Of a stretch of 64,000 nucleotides of DNA, positions 35,717-45,263 are shown one piece after another. Numbering within the stretch: position 1 is the stretch's first letter; each line of letters starts with the position of its first letter. A model generated the notes under the pieces. It made no database searches and was not told the DNA's origin. It saw only the letters and a list, made by a program, of their open reading frames with translations. Source of the stretch: Leadbetterella sp964489955. GTDB taxonomy: Bacteria > Bacteroidota > Bacteroidia > Cytophagales > Spirosomataceae. The translations under genes and the position numbers were made by a program. Location of the stretch: NCBI GenBank assembly GCA_964489955.1, contig CAZBAV010000005.1, forward strand, positions 1 through 64,000, written 5' to 3'.

Positions 35717-35815
35717 CATCGCAATTCGGAAACATCTATAACCCAAATGGTTACACCTTCCAAAAGCAAAGAAATAAGGAAAAAAACAAAAAGCAAAGTT
35801 TAATTTTACAAAAAG

Positions 35816-36373
35816 ATGAAAAAAGCGATTTTTATTGCAGCAATTAGTGTTTTCGCAACTATTTTAAAAAGTAACGCACAAAACCAAACTACAGACAATG
35901 TAACCCTAAATATCAAGTTACACCCAATACACACTTTGGTTATTAACCCAGCACCAGATCACAAAACGGTAGACCTAGAATATAAGACTAAAGAAAACTA
36001 CGCAAATGGCGTAAGTGCACTACGCACAAACCATTTAACTGTATACAGCACAGGTGGATACGAAATTAAAGTTAAATCTTCTGGAGCTGAACTTGTTACA
36101 AGTAATCCAGGAGCTAGAGGAAACATACAGAGTAATACTGTAAACATTACTGCTTCAAACGGTTCTAAAATACAGGAGGGTGCTACATATGCTACCCAAG
36201 CTCTTTCGGCAACAGAAAGTACAATTGTATCTGCTTCTACAGGTGGTGTAGACAACAACTACAACATAGAATATGCTGGTAAAAATGCCAATGCGTATCT
36301 TAACCACTACGTAGCAAACCAAAATCCAACGGTTTATACAACTACAGTTACTTACACCATAGTTGCTAGATAA
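35816..36373 (+). CDS. pilin-like secreted subunit (single domain)
   Basis: 185 aa. The signal peptide ends at residue 21 (KSNA). The mature part has an N-terminal strand-like segment (TDNVTLNIKLHPIHTLVINP), then an Ig-like beta domain, and ends at the last strand (VYTTTVTYTIVAR), resembling the final strand of spore-coat-U/Csu-type pilins. The C-terminal half of the 37300-38343 protein shows the same pattern, so this is likely the single-domain, probably major, subunit of a fimbria. It is separated from the chaperone gene by a terminator, a layout that would give an excess of subunit. Confidence 0.75.
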   Translation: MKKAIFIAAISVFATILKSNAQNQTTDNVTLNIKLHPIHTLVINPAPDHKTVDLEYKTKENYANGVSALRTNHLTVYSTGGYEIKVKSSGAELVTSNPGARGNIQSNTVNITASNGSKIQEGATYATQALSATESTIVSASTGGVDNNYNIEYAGKNANAYLNHYVANQNPTVYTTTVTYTIVAR

Positions 36374-36391
36374 GAACACTTTTAGATGGGA

Positions 36392-36431
36392 GACAGCAGT
36401 AATTAAACATTTACTGCTGTCTTCTTTTTTT
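36392..36431 (+). terminator. terminator between pilin-like and chaperone genes
   Basis: Stem GACAGCAGTAA (36392-36402) with TTACTGCTGTC (36411-36421), an 8-nt loop, then CTTTTTTT-type run. No clear new promoter is seen before the chaperone gene, so partial read-through is likely. Confidence 0.85.
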
Positions 36432-36512
36432 AATACTTAATCCAAAGTATATTGCAATTACATCCTGCCACACGCTGTTTACTCCCAACACTATTCTAAT
36501 ACCGCAGTCAAA

Positions 36513-37307
36513 ATGAAAAAGATTATCGTTTTTCTTTACGTATTTTCTTTGGTTCTCCAAGCCAATGCCCAAGTTGGTATTTCGGTGTCGCCACCTAGAG
36601 TATACTTTGAGCTTAATCCCGGCGTATCCGGAACACAAAAAGTACAAGTTACCAATGTAAGCACAAAAAACACGTTGGATTTGGCCATTACGCTGGGAGA
36701 TTGGGAATATGATGAGAAAGGCGAAAATATAATGGTAGATCCCGGAAAACTATCTACATCATGTGCTTCTTGGTTAAGTGTTGCCCAAGGCAATTATTTC
36801 TCCCTAAAACCAGGTGAAAGTAAAGAAATAAGCGTTACACTAACCGTACCCCGATCTTTAGAAGCAAAAATACCCGTACACACAGCATTGTTGTACGTTA
36901 CACAAATGAACCCCAGCGATGAACTGAACAATCAGGGTGCTAACATCAAGGTAAATGTGCGATCGGCTGTGAAAATATACCATAGACCTCAAAGGGCAAA
37001 AAATCAAAAGATAGACATTGAGAATTTGACGTACAATAAGGAGGCTAAAACCGTAGACCTCGTCTTTAACAATTTAGGAAATTCCTGGACAGACGGAAGC
37101 ATCTATCTTGAACTCTTAAATAGCCAAACCGGAAAACAGGTAAAAATGAAACCCTCTGTGTTTTATACCCTTCCGGGAAATAAACGTACGGTTCACTTAG
37201 ACCTTCCTAGTGACTTAGCTAAAGGTCGTTACACAGCCACTGTTCTCATAGATTACGACGACCAAAATAATATTGAAGCCGCCGAACTAAACTTTACCCA
37301 TGATTAA
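36513..37307 (+). CDS. PapD-like periplasmic chaperone
   Basis: 264 aa. Signal peptide to residue 19. The N-terminal Ig-like domain opens VGISVSPPRVYFELNPG, with Arg29 in the position of the conserved PapD Arg8 (mature Arg10). Residues about 152-159 (AVKIYHRP) match the chaperone signature [I/V]K[L/I][F/Y]xRP, with Lys154 equivalent to PapD Lys112. Those two residues anchor the subunit C-terminus in the known family. A second Ig-like domain follows. Lengths are slightly above the usual 220-240 aa. The next gene overlaps by 8 bp. Confidence 0.85.
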   Translation: MKKIIVFLYVFSLVLQANAQVGISVSPPRVYFELNPGVSGTQKVQVTNVSTKNTLDLAITLGDWEYDEKGENIMVDPGKLSTSCASWLSVAQGNYFSLKPGESKEISVTLTVPRSLEAKIPVHTALLYVTQMNPSDELNNQGANIKVNVRSAVKIYHRPQRAKNQKIDIENLTYNKEAKTVDLVFNNLGNSWTDGSIYLELLNSQTGKQVKMKPSVFYTLPGNKRTVHLDLPSDLAKGRYTATVLIDYDDQNNIEAAELNFTHD

Positions 37308-38343
37308 AAAGAGTTTATTTCTACTATTATTCTTACCCCTGTTTTCCTATGGCCAAAAGCCAACTTTTGGAGTAAACAGTAGTAACAACTATACATCTAT
37401 ACACACATACAGTGGAGTAACCTCCAATAGTGCGTATAACTTGTGGTTTCAATACACAGGAACCAACCTAAACATTCCAAACTGGCGAGTATCTGTGAGA
37501 CTTAAGCAGCCCATCCTGTCTGTAGAAGGAAATACACAAATACCTGCTGATAAGGTTAGCCTAATACCTACAAATACCCAAGGTCAGGGCCAACCAAATG
37601 GTATTCCATCTATTTCTCAAATAGGAATGCCACTAAGTATCCCTCTTTCTGCCTATTCCGAGGTGTTTTTGGTACCGATGTCCAATGCTCCTCTCTACAA
37701 TATTTCGCAATACAATTCCTATTACAACCTCCAGATCTTCTTTAATCTGGAAATAGCGGGTGGAGCCTATCTGGAGTCCTTACAAGGCGGTAATACCCAG
37801 AAACGTTATACCATGATTCTCGAATTTAAAGCTTATGGGTCAAATAACGAAGTTTTGGGTGTAGAAGAGCGTGCTTACACCATAGACATTTTCCGCTTGT
37901 CTGGAACACCGCCCGTTACCAAACAATATTCCATTGTAGTTTCTGCCAATTCCCGCAATGCTCTTTTGGAACTAAGTAAGATGAGCGATTATACACAGGG
38001 TGCAAGTGTACTTTATTCCAACGGATTAAACATCACCACCAACACGGAGTACCAACTAAACCTCCGCTCATTAAACAGTCATTTCTCTTCATTTAGTTCT
38101 GGGGCTACATTACCATTAGATGTGGTGAAAGTGGAATTGATTCCCGCTCAAAGCGGCACTTCTACTGTAATTCCTATTTCTTTATCCAATACATCACAAA
38201 AGATTTCTGAAGGCACAAGTACAGGAAACGCACAACGCTCTTTCCATATAAAGTACTCTACCAATCCTGGTGATTCCCGATTATTAAACGCCAAAATGGA
38301 GCAATACAGCACCACTCTTGAATTCCAAATTATTCCGCGGTGA
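37300..38343 (+). CDS. two-domain pilin-like protein, probable tip adhesin
   Basis: 347 aa. Signal peptide to about residue 18 (FSYG). Two tandem beta domains of similar layout follow: residues about 25-190 and about 200-347. The second resembles the 35816 protein closely (compare YTQGASVLYSNGLNI with YANGVSALRTNHLTV, and YSTTLEFQIIPR with YTTTVTYTIVAR), including an identical stopping point just after the last strand. Two-domain subunits with a C-terminal pilin domain are typical of tip adhesins such as CsuE or FimH. Binding specificity is unknown. It overlaps the chaperone gene by 8 bp and abuts the usher-like gene. Confidence 0.7.
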   Translation: MIKKSLFLLLFLPLFSYGQKPTFGVNSSNNYTSIHTYSGVTSNSAYNLWFQYTGTNLNIPNWRVSVRLKQPILSVEGNTQIPADKVSLIPTNTQGQGQPNGIPSISQIGMPLSIPLSAYSEVFLVPMSNAPLYNISQYNSYYNLQIFFNLEIAGGAYLESLQGGNTQKRYTMILEFKAYGSNNEVLGVEERAYTIDIFRLSGTPPVTKQYSIVVSANSRNALLELSKMSDYTQGASVLYSNGLNITTNTEYQLNLRSLNSHFSSFSSGATLPLDVVKVELIPAQSGTSTVIPISLSNTSQKISEGTSTGNAQRSFHIKYSTNPGDSRLLNAKMEQYSTTLEFQIIPR

Positions 38344-41123
38344 TGTCCAGGCTTCTAAAATACACATTCGTATTAACCCTAATAGTGCAAATAGTGGTTG
38401 CTCAGGAGCAATCTGTGGGTATTTCCATGAGTGTAGAAACAGACCAAAACTATCAGCAGCAACGGATTATTTCCAAAATTATAAAAGTTAAAAATTATAC
38501 TCAATCAGACTTTACAGGAAACATCTTAGTTACACTTCCACAAGGTTTAAGGTCCATTTCTGGTGATACCCTCAGAGTTTTTGTGCCAAAAAATGACAGC
38601 ACATTTGTTCCTCTGAGAATGGTAGAAACTGGTGCTGCCCCCGCCGGCCGTGCCAATATTACCTTAAAGCTACTTGACCACCAAAAACGCATATTAAGAC
38701 AGCAAAACACTTCGCTACAAATAGAAGAAGACAATACGCTGAAACTCCATATAGATAACCCTTCTGTATTTATTTACAATAGCCGTGACTCCGTAAAGGT
38801 AAAAGTGTCTGTAGAAAACCCAGGTAATAAAACCCAATACGTAACGGTACTTTTTGGTGTACCCGACCAAAACGGACAACGTGTCTTTATAGAACAACGG
38901 AAGCTTGTGCCCATGAAATCAGCCCAGGACTTCCAGTTAGGCTTTCTTCCGAACTCATATATACTGAGACAAGAAAATACACAAGTGAGCATAACTGTTC
39001 TTAAGGGAAGCCAAAAAGACCCTATAGGAAATGCCCTCGTTTCTATCCATAGCGTGCAGTCTTCCCGTAGTTATAGCTCTCCTGAGTCTATGTTTTGGGC
39101 ATTTAGCCAAGCAAATAGTATTACGGCAAGCTTTAGGCAAATCGGATCATTTACAAATGCCTTTCAGGTTTGGGGACAAGGAAACATAAACCTACCCGTA
39201 GGTAATTTAGAATTGACCGGGAACTTGTACAAATCAAACACACAAGCCGAGCTAGTAGCTACCAATACCGCTGTTTCATATATGCTGGACCAGCACAAAC
39301 TGACAGTTGGAAGTATAAATGAAGTGCTGGAATACTCCCTTTTTGGTAGGGGGACTTCTCTTCTCATTTCGGACCACGAAGCCAAGAAAAGTATTAAAGT
39401 GGGGGTGGTAGATGCCAACTATAATCTTGTAAGTAACCTTCCCCTGTTTACTAACGGCTACAGTGTTTTTGCCATAGGAAAACTAGGTAACGAGAATACG
39501 GGCAAAGAACACCGCATTAATGCCCTATATAGAGATAGTCCTCTGGAAGATGCCCAGCACACCATAGTGGGAGGTGAAGGCCGTAGGTACTTCAGCAATA
39601 ACTGGACCGCCCATTACCAGATAAATGTAGGCACCAGTACATACAAAACCCTAGATGTTACTCGCCCGTCCTTTTCATCGGCACTACAGTACAGCGGCAA
39701 ATGGAGGACTATACGCCTAAATGGAAACTACTACTACAGTACAGCCTATTTCCCGGGAAACAGACGTGGAACTACCCAAATAAACCAGCTTGTACATAAA
39801 GACCTAAATAAGGGCTTCTCTTTATGGGGAAATGTCTTTTACATGGATCTAAAGCCAAAATATTATCACTATACCAGTGACTTGGAAACGCACAACCTTC
39901 TTACAAGTGTAGGGGTCGGTTTTCCAAAAATAAAGAGTGCCTCCATAAGTCTGGGCTATCAAACACAGTCCGAGCTTACAAATACATATCGAGCTTTGCT
40001 AACAGACCAGCCCGATGCAAGACTTTCCTCACAAGCACATCGGGGGACACTCTTACTAAGCTGGATTAGCAGTAACTACCGCAACCTAGTCTCTGTCCAA
40101 TCAGAAGTGGGTGGCGTACAGTTTTCTCTAGCCGATAAAATAAAAAGACAAGTAAAAGTAAACTCATCTTATACATACAAATGGTTTAATCTAAACCTAA
40201 ACTACCAACTAGGCAGTTACTTTCTATCAGAATATATATCTACGCTCACCTACCAACGTGAATTTGAGCGTTTATCCGTAATAGCAAACATTACAAAAAA
40301 CACAAAAAAATGGCAGCTAAACACGGGTATCGGATACGCGAAAGACCATGTTATGGGAAATACTCCGTCTGTTATTGGTAATGTTAAGTATTTGGGCAAT
40401 AAGAACTTCCATCTATATCTTAACTCCTCCTGGTACCAATACCGCTTTACGTCTTATGGTACCAGCGACTTACTTTCTGTGGAAACAGGAGTTACGTATA
40501 ATTTTAAACAAAATACCCCGTCATCAGCACGGAAAGGCAAGCTAAAAGTATTCATATATCTGGATGCCAACGCCAATGGACGTTATGACGCAGGAGAAGC
40601 TCCGGCAAAGGGATACTTTGTAAATGTGGGAACATCTTCCTTTATTACCGACGATAACGGTAATTTTACCTACTCTCTTGTCCCTTACAATACGTACGAA
40701 ATAAAACCTATAAAGGAAGAAGGATGGTTTTATGAGGGTGGCAATGTGGTGATTGGTAAGCTATCAAACCAAGTAGAGATTGGACTAAAACAAATGGGGA
40801 CTATTTCGGGAGAAATAGCCTATAATTTCGACAGCCAATTGTCTTTACAATTTGAAGCCAAAGTAGGCGGTATATCCTTTATCATAAGCCAAGGAAATAA
40901 AGTAGTAAATAAGGTTTCTACGAATGACCTCGGCCAGTTTCTGGAGTTTCTTCCCACAGGCAGGTACCATGTAGAGCTAGACGTTACTTCTTTACCGGAA
41001 AACACGTTCTGCAATAACGTTACCCAAGATTTCGAGATATCTTCGGGTAAAATAACCCAACTTATACCTTTTGAGATAGGAGTAAGAAACCGTAAAGTCA
41101 ATATTAAAAGGTTTGGAGATTAA
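38343..41123 (+). CDS. usher-like outer-membrane barrel protein
   Basis: About 926 aa from the ATG at 38343, which overlaps the previous stop by 1 bp (a GTG three bases earlier is also possible). A signal peptide ends near residue 21. Two Ig-like domains (about 25-245) precede a long barrel region (about 250-730) of alternating aromatic strands, with a stretch RGTSLLISD that faintly resembles the RG-x-x-L-x-SD region of FimD. The C-terminus (about 735-926) has a CNA-B/SdrD-like domain with LDANANGRYDAGEAP and a following TDDNGNF. The size and position in the operon fit an usher, but the N-terminal domains are not the canonical usher N domain, so this is a divergent or analogous protein. Confidence 0.7.
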   Translation: MSRLLKYTFVLTLIVQIVVAQEQSVGISMSVETDQNYQQQRIISKIIKVKNYTQSDFTGNILVTLPQGLRSISGDTLRVFVPKNDSTFVPLRMVETGAAPAGRANITLKLLDHQKRILRQQNTSLQIEEDNTLKLHIDNPSVFIYNSRDSVKVKVSVENPGNKTQYVTVLFGVPDQNGQRVFIEQRKLVPMKSAQDFQLGFLPNSYILRQENTQVSITVLKGSQKDPIGNALVSIHSVQSSRSYSSPESMFWAFSQANSITASFRQIGSFTNAFQVWGQGNINLPVGNLELTGNLYKSNTQAELVATNTAVSYMLDQHKLTVGSINEVLEYSLFGRGTSLLISDHEAKKSIKVGVVDANYNLVSNLPLFTNGYSVFAIGKLGNENTGKEHRINALYRDSPLEDAQHTIVGGEGRRYFSNNWTAHYQINVGTSTYKTLDVTRPSFSSALQYSGKWRTIRLNGNYYYSTAYFPGNRRGTTQINQLVHKDLNKGFSLWGNVFYMDLKPKYYHYTSDLETHNLLTSVGVGFPKIKSASISLGYQTQSELTNTYRALLTDQPDARLSSQAHRGTLLLSWISSNYRNLVSVQSEVGGVQFSLADKIKRQVKVNSSYTYKWFNLNLNYQLGSYFLSEYISTLTYQREFERLSVIANITKNTKKWQLNTGIGYAKDHVMGNTPSVIGNVKYLGNKNFHLYLNSSWYQYRFTSYGTSDLLSVETGVTYNFKQNTPSSARKGKLKVFIYLDANANGRYDAGEAPAKGYFVNVGTSSFITDDNGNFTYSLVPYNTYEIKPIKEEGWFYEGGNVVIGKLSNQVEIGLKQMGTISGEIAYNFDSQLSLQFEAKVGGISFIISQGNKVVNKVSTNDLGQFLEFLPTGRYHVELDVTSLPENTFCNNVTQDFEISSGKITQLIPFEIGVRNRKVNIKRFGD

Positions 41124-41214
41124 GCTGTTCTGCAAACAGATACGTTTATATTACAAAACGGCAGGCAGATATGGTTTGCCAGATATTTCGTACATTTCGT
41201 AAAAATCAGAGGAC

Positions 41215-41496
41215 ATGACCGCTATAATATCAAACAAGATGCTTCTTTACATAAGCTTTTCGGTAGCTGCTTTTATCATCTTTACCATTCTTAACAGCCG
41301 CCATGTTTGGGTAGACGGAACGCTTTATTCTGTTTTTCATGAATTACTCATAGGGCCGATTTTTTTGAGCCAATTTCCTTTACTTGTTCTTTGTTTAGTA
41401 AGAGCTATAAAAACAAAAGTACCACTGACATACATGGCATCAGCAGTACTTTTATTTACAAGCATTTATACGGTCTGGTCTTTTATTGAGACTTAA
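41215..41496 (+). CDS. small membrane protein of unknown function
   Basis: 93 aa with three predicted membrane segments (about 8-28, 43-62 and 70-90). ATG at 41215. Its stop codon overlaps the stop of the convergent gene at 41493. It lies 91 bp after the usher-like gene and could be part of that operon. No family is recognised. Confidence 0.6.
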   Translation: MTAIISNKMLLYISFSVAAFIIFTILNSRHVWVDGTLYSVFHELLIGPIFLSQFPLLVLCLVRAIKTKVPLTYMASAVLLFTSIYTVWSFIET

Positions 41497-43919
41497 CCCG
41501 CACGATTTTTTGCATCTTGATTTACAGAGCGGCTATTAGCCTCTTTTAGGTTTTGGTTTCCAAAATTGTAGGTAAACGTAAGAGAAACCCTTCGTGCATT
41601 CCAGCGATTATTAATATTCATCACAAAGTCCCCGTTGTTTGCAACTCCCTTATAGAACGAGGTGGCAAATATATCATTTGCACTAAACTTCAGCTTGGCT
41701 TTTTTACCCCAAAATGACTTCTGTATACCCGGATTTACGCCAAATTGCGGTTTAGCCATTTCAAAGATCCCGTTCACACCTTTGCCATAATACCAAAAAT
41801 TAAGTTCGGCTGTCCAGTTATTTTTTAAAGTAAAAGTCTGGGTAGTATTGAAGGTGGCTATCATTCTGCCACGGTTAAGACCGCCGCCTAAATTATTATC
41901 TTCGAACTTATTGTAGAACGTATTGAACTGGTTTTGGGTGTCCCACCATTTGTTAATCTTAATCGGGAAAGAAAAATTGGCCGCATAGCTTTTCATGCTG
42001 GCTATATTCTGCATTTGAGAAATAGCCAAGCCCGGAGTTTCTCCGTTAAAAATAACCTCTTGAATTATTCCTGTGGTATGTGCGTACGCTGCCGTTACCG
42101 AATATTGGCTTTTGAAGATATAAGTTAACTCATTAGAGTTGGTAAACTGTGGCCTCAAATTCGGGTTTCCGCGAACATGCAAATACGGGTCAAGTATAAA
42201 CACAAACGGGTTTAGGTTTCCGTAATTTGGCCGATCTATCCTGCGGCTATAAGAGTATTTTATGGAGTGGTTTTCGGCAAGGTTATAGTTTACATATCCA
42301 GTAGGAAAGAGGTTGAAATACGACCTTTTGTTTCTTTGATCCATATTTACCGAGTAACCATCTGCTATCGTATGCTCTCCTCGCAAGCCCGCCTGGAACG
42401 ACAGTTTTCCTGCTTCGTAACCACTACTCAAATAGGCTGCATTAATAAACTCATCGTATTGGAAATGGTTGGACCGTTTCACATCATTATGCCAAACGTT
42501 ATCTTGGGATACATTAAACCTAAAGTTATTATCTGCCTTAACATAAGAGCTCTTTCCCCCAAACTCCAGCTTAAATTTATTCTGGAACGGAATGGTAAAA
42601 TCAAGCTTTGCAGAATAGATATCTATATTGGTTGGTTGAATTATTTGCTGCCTTTCAGTCCAGGTGGGTTTTCCCAAGCCATCAAAGTAATTGTTTTGGA
42701 TGGTTTGGTTGCCATCGTTCTTATAGCCACTGTATTCCACATCAAACGTATATTCTCTGTCTCCATCTTTGTGTCTCAGATTAAGGTTAGCAGAGGTGTT
42801 GTGGTTTAACATATCACTTACAGAAGAAGATTTGGTTGTGCTGGCTAAACCTACATCCGTACCAATTTTAGCCGTTCCCCTACTGTTCATTTTGCCATCC
42901 CATAAATTATAGTCGGCCTGGATACCAATAATGGTTTTTGGCGTTAAATAATAGTCTGCACCACCCTTAATATTTGTAAAAAAGCCGCCGCCGATCCTTT
43001 CCGTATATTGGTCAAAGTTATTGGAAACATTTTCTATTACAGATGACCGCAAAAAGTGATTACTATTATACCAACGGCTTCTTCCAGTGCTGGCGTTTCC
43101 GAAAAAATTCCATTTTTCATTTCGGTGATTCAAGGTAAGCGTACTGCTTCCCCTAAAAAGATCATTAGTTGAGTTCTTTAAAATCCCGGTTCCTCCAGTA
43201 AGGGAAAACGTGCCGTTTGTACCGTGGTTTTTGCTCTGCTTCAGTATGATATTGATAATTCCCGCATTTCCGGCTGCTTCGTACTTAGAAGACGGATTAG
43301 TAATTACTTCTATAGACTGTATTTGGTCTGAGGGCATATTAGACAAATATCGAGACAAGTCTTCTGAGCTCATGTAGTTACGTTTACCATTTATCATAAC
43401 TATTACCCCCGACTTATTCCTGATTTTTATTTGGTCATTCTGTCTATCTATAACTACACCAGGAGCTTTCTCCAGCACTTCTAAGGCCGTACTTCCACTA
43501 CCCGAAATACTGTTTTCTACATTTATGACCATTCGATCTATCTTCTGTTCAATGAATGGCTTTCTGGCAGTAACTTGAACCGCATCAAGGGTTCCTGCTG
43601 ACTCCTTCAATACAATATCTGTAAAAACCTTTTCCGCACTTGTAGCTCCTAAAACAAACGACTCAGAAAAAAAATCTGTGTAACCCACAAATGATACTTT
43701 GAGATAATAGGTATTAGTCTCTATATCCGACAAGCTAAACTTGCCGTCTGCATCAGCCGCCACTGCTTTGTAAAATGTGCTGTCTGCCGATTTATAGAGG
43801 AACACATTGGCAAAAGACAGAGCCTCCCCTTTTGTATCTTTCAGGTTTCCAGAAACGGTGTGGTTAGCCATTGCTATACCACATATGAGCATAGCAATGC
43901 CCAGGAAAATAGTTTTCAT
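41493..43919 (-). CDS. outer-membrane beta-barrel protein (TonB-dependent receptor-like)
   Basis: 808 aa. Signal peptide to residue 18, a carboxypeptidase-regulatory-like beta domain (about 20-105; VSGNLKDTKGEALSFANV), a plug (about 112-225; PGVVIDRQNDQIKIRNKSG, NPSSKYEAAGNAGIINI), and a C-terminal barrel of the Bacteroidota OMP_b-brl_3 type ending VSLTFTYNFGNQ plus a charged tail. These proteins often lack a TonB box of the classical type. Ligand unknown. It is last in line after the sigma/anti-sigma/DUF4097 genes but has a -7 box of its own. Confidence 0.9.
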   Translation of the reverse strand: MKTIFLGIAMLICGIAMANHTVSGNLKDTKGEALSFANVFLYKSADSTFYKAVAADADGKFSLSDIETNTYYLKVSFVGYTDFFSESFVLGATSAEKVFTDIVLKESAGTLDAVQVTARKPFIEQKIDRMVINVENSISGSGSTALEVLEKAPGVVIDRQNDQIKIRNKSGVIVMINGKRNYMSSEDLSRYLSNMPSDQIQSIEVITNPSSKYEAAGNAGIINIILKQSKNHGTNGTFSLTGGTGILKNSTNDLFRGSSTLTLNHRNEKWNFFGNASTGRSRWYNSNHFLRSSVIENVSNNFDQYTERIGGGFFTNIKGGADYYLTPKTIIGIQADYNLWDGKMNSRGTAKIGTDVGLASTTKSSSVSDMLNHNTSANLNLRHKDGDREYTFDVEYSGYKNDGNQTIQNNYFDGLGKPTWTERQQIIQPTNIDIYSAKLDFTIPFQNKFKLEFGGKSSYVKADNNFRFNVSQDNVWHNDVKRSNHFQYDEFINAAYLSSGYEAGKLSFQAGLRGEHTIADGYSVNMDQRNKRSYFNLFPTGYVNYNLAENHSIKYSYSRRIDRPNYGNLNPFVFILDPYLHVRGNPNLRPQFTNSNELTYIFKSQYSVTAAYAHTTGIIQEVIFNGETPGLAISQMQNIASMKSYAANFSFPIKINKWWDTQNQFNTFYNKFEDNNLGGGLNRGRMIATFNTTQTFTLKNNWTAELNFWYYGKGVNGIFEMAKPQFGVNPGIQKSFWGKKAKLKFSANDIFATSFYKGVANNGDFVMNINNRWNARRVSLTFTYNFGNQNLKEANSRSVNQDAKNRAG

Positions 43920-43970
43920 AAAGTTTTAAGTAATAGTTTTTCGTTAATTTGTAGAAAGCGACTTCTAGTG

Positions 43971-43978
43971 CAAATGTA
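43971..43978 (-). promoter_or_regulatory. -7 promoter box of the barrel gene
   Basis: TACATTTG on the minus strand, about 50 bp before the ATG at 43919. The -33 box is poor. Confidence 0.4.
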
Positions 43979-44037
43979 GGGCAGCAAACGGGCTTGTATT
44001 TCTTAAAATAAGTTAATAGAGCCGTATTTAAGAATTT

Positions 44038-44373
44038 TTAAGGATTAGACTTCATCCAAGAAGTAAAGTAGAGCTTTGACCCTTTTGAAGGACCCGTATG
44101 ATAAAAGAACTCTTCATTTTCGTACCTTGATGCACTCAGAACGATTTTCATTTTCAGTGTATCTTTTGCAGCAAAAGTCATCTTAATATTTCCTGTACTA
44201 TCAGAATCTACAACCTCTTTTACTCTTAAGCCTGTTCTCCTGTCAAAGATCTCTGCCTTAGCTCCGTAAATAAACTCTTTTGTTGAGTTATCTTTAACCC
44301 GTACGAGGACAGTGGTTTCTTCAGTAGTTGAAAACATGGAGCAAAATATCATAATGGCTAAGAAAGTTTTCAT
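44038..44373 (-). CDS. small secreted beta-domain protein
   Basis: 111 aa with a short signal peptide (MKTFLAIMIFCSMFS). The remainder resembles one carboxypeptidase-regulatory/CNA-B-like domain (VLVRVKDNSTKEFIYGAKAEI, then DSTGNIKMTF). It is 6 bp downstream of the 44380-45177 gene, so likely co-transcribed. Function unknown. Confidence 0.7.
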   Translation of the reverse strand: MKTFLAIMIFCSMFSTTEETTVLVRVKDNSTKEFIYGAKAEIFDRRTGLRVKEVVDSDSTGNIKMTFAAKDTLKMKIVLSASRYENEEFFYHTGPSKGSKLYFTSWMKSNP

Positions 44374-44379
44374 ATGCTT

Positions 44380-45177
44380 TTATTGTTTACGGATATAAAT
44401 GTTTCCATTAAAGGTCTTCATCATCATTTCTGCTCCTCCCCCATTTATTGAGCCCGTAACCCATTCTGCAGCCTCAATCTTAGTAAAACCTCCTTCATTC
44501 TTCCGAACTACATTAGAGGACGCTTTTAAAACTCCTATTTCAAAATCACTAAAGATATCACCCCGGTCTGTTCTGGCTTTAACATTAACTTTTACAGATG
44601 AGGGAAGACTAACATCTATTTTGCCGTTCAATGTAGAGAAAGCCATCGGAGTGTTGGGTGCTACTTTCACAAAACTTGCACTTACATCACCGTTCACAGT
44701 ACTCACTACAGCAGAACCCGCTACATTATTAAGAATAATTTTTCCGTTTACATTCGATAGCTCAAATTTTCCCTCTACGTTATCTACGTGTATATTACCG
44801 CTATTTACGGTTTGTAGATTAAATGTCCCGTTTGCCGGCACATACAAGGTAATAAAGACAGTATTCAAGGGTAAACCTGGATTAATCTTCACTTTGTTAG
44901 CCTTTTCTTCTACTGAAAGTTCAAATCCTCCTCCAGAAGAAATTCTACGCATACCGTCCTTAGTAGCGGCAGCAGAATGTCTTTTTGCTCCTGTGGCCTC
45001 AATAACCAAATCACTGCCAGAGCCTTTTACTACCTTAATTGAGCCATGAACTAGTCCTAGATCTACAGTATACGGCTTACCCGGTTGTGAAAGTGTCACT
45101 TCTATTTTCTCTCCTTGTGCATGCAGAGCGGTACATGCTATCAGTAGGCAAAAGCCTAGTATAATGCTGTTTTTCAT
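44380..45177 (-). CDS. DUF4097-like secreted beta-helix protein
   Basis: 265 aa. Signal peptide to about residue 20 (TALHAQ). The body is a succession of short beta repeats (SGNIHVDNVEGKFELSNVNG, KIILNNVAGSAVVSTVNGDV) typical of DUF4097/DUF2807-type putative adhesins. It is 86 bp downstream of a paralogue (45264-46112), and both follow an anti-sigma gene. Role unknown; perhaps envelope stress-linked. Confidence 0.85.
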   Translation of the reverse strand: MKNSIILGFCLLIACTALHAQGEKIEVTLSQPGKPYTVDLGLVHGSIKVVKGSGSDLVIEATGAKRHSAAATKDGMRRISSGGGFELSVEEKANKVKINPGLPLNTVFITLYVPANGTFNLQTVNSGNIHVDNVEGKFELSNVNGKIILNNVAGSAVVSTVNGDVSASFVKVAPNTPMAFSTLNGKIDVSLPSSVKVNVKARTDRGDIFSDFEIGVLKASSNVVRKNEGGFTKIEAAEWVTGSINGGGAEMMMKTFNGNIYIRKQ

Positions 45178-45263
45178 ATTTTACTTATTTGGAATAGTCC
45201 TCCATTAAAATGGAGAACTATCTAGTTTATAACCATTTGTCTTAAAAAACCTGATGCCGTTTT

